A stretch of 15,840 nucleotides of DNA from NCBI GenBank assembly GCA_046728115.1, contig JBKPDW010000415.1, positions 1 through 15,840 on the forward strand, read 5' to 3'. This document shows, piece by piece, positions 14,127 through 15,840 of the stretch. How positions within the stretch are numbered: the stretch's first letter is position 1; every line of letters begins with the position of its first letter. The notes beneath the pieces are model-generated. The model was given only the letters and a program-made list of their open reading frames with translations. It searched no databases and was not told where the DNA came from. This DNA comes from CAVSWN01 sp046728115. GTDB lineage: Bacteria > Acidobacteriota > Vicinamibacteria > Vicinamibacterales > CAVVIG01. The position numbers and the translations under genes were made by a program.

Positions 14127-15840
14127 GTGTCGCAGAGCGTGGCCGCCTCCATCGTGAGGATGGAGTACGATGACGAATTCGCGCGGGTAGCAAGTCTTAT
14201 GGAGCCTGGCCCAGCGATCACGTTCGATCGCTTCCGGCTCGATTCCGCCAGGGGACAGCTTTACGGCGAGTCGGGCCCGATAGCTCTGACGCCAAAGGCG
14301 CTCTCGCTTCTCGAGTATCTCGCGGCGCGTCCGGGGCGCCTCGTCAAGAAAACCGAGCTGCTCGAAGCCCTCTGGCCCGGGGTGTTCGTCGCTGACGGCG
14401 CTCTCAAGGTCTGCATCCGCGAAATCCGGCGCGCGCTCGGCGACGATGCGCAGTCGCCGAAGTTCATCGAGACGGCGCACCGGCGTGGTTATCGTTTCAT
14501 CGCGGGCGTTGCGCAAACGCCTCGTGCGGTTCCCGCCAAACCCATCCCAATCGTGACGCCGGATCCCGTGCAATACGCGCGGAGCGGCGATGTGAACATC
14601 GCGTATCAGGTGTGCGGAGACGGGCCGGTCGATCTCGTCTTCGTGATGGGATGGGTGTCGCACCTCGAATACTTCTGGAAGGAGCCATCGTTTGCCCGGT
14701 TTCTGAGCCGTCTCGCTTCGTTTTCGCGGCTCATCCTGTTCGACAAGCGAGGGACCGGCCTGTCCGATCCGGTGACGCGCCTTCCGACGCTCGAACAGCG
14801 CATGGACGACGTCCGCGCGGTGCTGGACGCGGTGGGCTCGCGGCGCGCGGTGCTCCTCGGCGTGTCCGAGGGCGGCCCCATGTGCAGCCTGTTCGCCGCG
14901 ACGTATCCGAAACAGACCGAGGCGCTCATCATGATCGGCACCTACGCGCGGCGTCTGCGAGCGCCCGACTATCCGTGGGCGCCGACGCGCGAGCAGCGCG
15001 AAATGTTCTTCCGTGAGATCGCCGAACACTGGGGCGGCCCCGTCGGCCTCGCCGAACGGGCGCCCAGCGTCGTTCACGATCCAGCGTTCCGCGAGTGGTG
15101 GGCATCGTTTCTGCGGATGGGCGCCAGTCCGGCTGCGGCGATCGCGCTCACGAAGATGAATACGGAAATCGATGTCCGGCACATTCTGCCGACCGTGCGC
15201 GTGCCGACACTGGTTCTGCACCGCACGGGTGATCAGTGCCTGCTGGTCGAAGAAGGCCGCTACGTTGCCAGTCTCATTCCGGACGCCACCTTCGTGGAGC
15301 TGCCCGGCGACGATCATCTTCCCTTCGTCGGGGATCAGGATGCGCTGCTCGATGAAGTGGACCGGTTTCTCGCGCGCCAGCGCACACAAATCGACGCGGA
15401 TCGAGTGCTCGTCACGGTCCTCTGCGGACAAGTGGAGGGCCGCGAGCAAACCGGTCATAGGGAGGCGGCGCTCGAACAGCTGCGACGTCTGGTTGTCGAA
15501 CAGGCTCCCGGATTCGGCGGCGGCGCGGTGCGCATTTCAAACGGCCAGATCTTCGTCGTCTTCGACGGTCCGGCGCGTGCGATTCGATGCGGATGTGCGA
15601 TCAGCGCCGAGGCGCATCGGATGAACATCGGCGTCCGCCTCGGCTTGCACACGGGCGAGTGCGACATGATTGCCGGAGTGCCTCATGGCGTCGTCGTGGA
15701 AATCGGCAGCCGTGTCGCATCCGTCGCTCGGGCGGGGGAGGTCACCGTCACGCGCACTGTCGTCGATCTCGTCGCCGGCTCGGGATTGCGTTTCGTCGAT
15801 CGCGGGGTCCACGCAGTTGCGCAGGGTCAGGAGAAGAGGC
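14127..15840 (+). CDS. Winged-helix / alpha-beta hydrolase / degenerate cyclase fusion, 3' end beyond the window
   Basis: The frame stays open to the window edge (571 codons from GTG 14127, 547 from ATG 14199; numbering below is from ATG 14199). Residues 7-104 are an OmpR/CadC-type winged helix (FDRFRLD, LTPKALSLLEYL, ADGALKVCIREIRRALGDD, TAHRRGYRFIAGV). Residues about 125-392 are an alpha/beta hydrolase with nucleophile elbow GVSEGG (Ser223), Asp345 in HRTGD and His373 in GDDHLPFVGD. From about 402 a class III nucleotide-cyclase-like domain follows: FDGPARAIRCGCAI, VRLGLHTGEC, and DLVAGSGLRFVDRGVHAV. Where active relatives have FTD-I-V-G and A-G-D-G, this has LCGQVEG and SNGQ, so both metal-binding aspartates appear lost and cyclase activity is unlikely. 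There is no membrane segment. It follows the dehydrogenase gene by 33 bp from GTG 14127 and is a paralogue of the 10357-11607 gene. Confidence 0.85.
   Translation, partial: MSQSVAASIVRMEYDDEFARVASLMEPGPAITFDRFRLDSARGQLYGESGPIALTPKALSLLEYLAARPGRLVKKTELLEALWPGVFVADGALKVCIREIRRALGDDAQSPKFIETAHRRGYRFIAGVAQTPRAVPAKPIPIVTPDPVQYARSGDVNIAYQVCGDGPVDLVFVMGWVSHLEYFWKEPSFARFLSRLASFSRLILFDKRGTGLSDPVTRLPTLEQRMDDVRAVLDAVGSRRAVLLGVSEGGPMCSLFAATYPKQTEALIMIGTYARRLRAPDYPWAPTREQREMFFREIAEHWGGPVGLAERAPSVVHDPAFREWWASFLRMGASPAAAIALTKMNTEIDVRHILPTVRVPTLVLHRTGDQCLLVEEGRYVASLIPDATFVELPGDDHLPFVGDQDALLDEVDRFLARQRTQIDADRVLVTVLCGQVEGREQTGHREAALEQLRRLVVEQAPGFGGGAVRISNGQIFVVFDGPARAIRCGCAISAEAHRMNIGVRLGLHTGECDMIAGVPHGVVVEIGSRVASVARAGEVTVTRTVVDLVAGSGLRFVDRGVHAVAQGQEKR

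Noticed and set aside
13257..15458. A 733-codon minus-strand open frame across the dehydrogenase and right-hand fusion gene
   Set aside because: The plus strand carries conserved dehydrogenase, winged-helix and hydrolase motifs throughout; the minus-strand peptide has a low-complexity Arg/His composition and no motif.

Overview
The window is GC-rich DNA from a Gram-negative bacterium: it encodes a tripartite efflux pump with an outer-membrane channel, plus signal-peptide-bearing beta-barrel proteins. The combination of HAE-type RND efflux, cytoplasmic OmpR/CadC-type winged-helix regulators fused to ATPase-TPR or alpha/beta-hydrolase modules, and ECF sigma factors is typical of Acidobacteriota (for example Vicinamibacteria) or similar soil lineages. 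That placement is inference from gene style, not from a marker gene.

Left half (335-6971, + strand): one probable operon. A small outer-membrane beta-barrel protein is followed by an RND periplasmic adaptor, an inner-membrane RND transporter and a TolC-type channel. The last three are tightly coupled, with 1-nt and 4-nt overlaps. Overlapping the channel stop codon is a 49-codon ORF that reads like the last strands of another beta-barrel protein, probably a gene stub. The operon meets a minus-strand gene head-on only 13 bp later.

Middle (6985-11607): a large minus-strand regulator (winged helix + AAA ATPase + helical repeats) is divergent from a 64-residue small protein and a winged-helix/alpha-beta-hydrolase fusion.

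Right part (11579-15840): a minus-strand ECF sigma factor gene is followed immediately by a 63-residue predicted secreted peptide. Divergent from it is a CoA-acylating-type aldehyde dehydrogenase gene split by a single-base frameshift exactly at its catalytic cysteine. The window ends inside a second winged-helix/hydrolase fusion, which carries an additional C-terminal class III cyclase-like domain with both metal-binding aspartates apparently missing.

The main theme is one soluble winged-helix DNA-binding module reused three times in about 9 kb with three different partner architectures, next to a sigma factor. I see no CRISPR array, tRNA, rRNA, insertion sequence or defence system. Nothing here is clearly a wholly new system. 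The hydrolase-linked regulators with a dead cyclase domain are the most unusual content.
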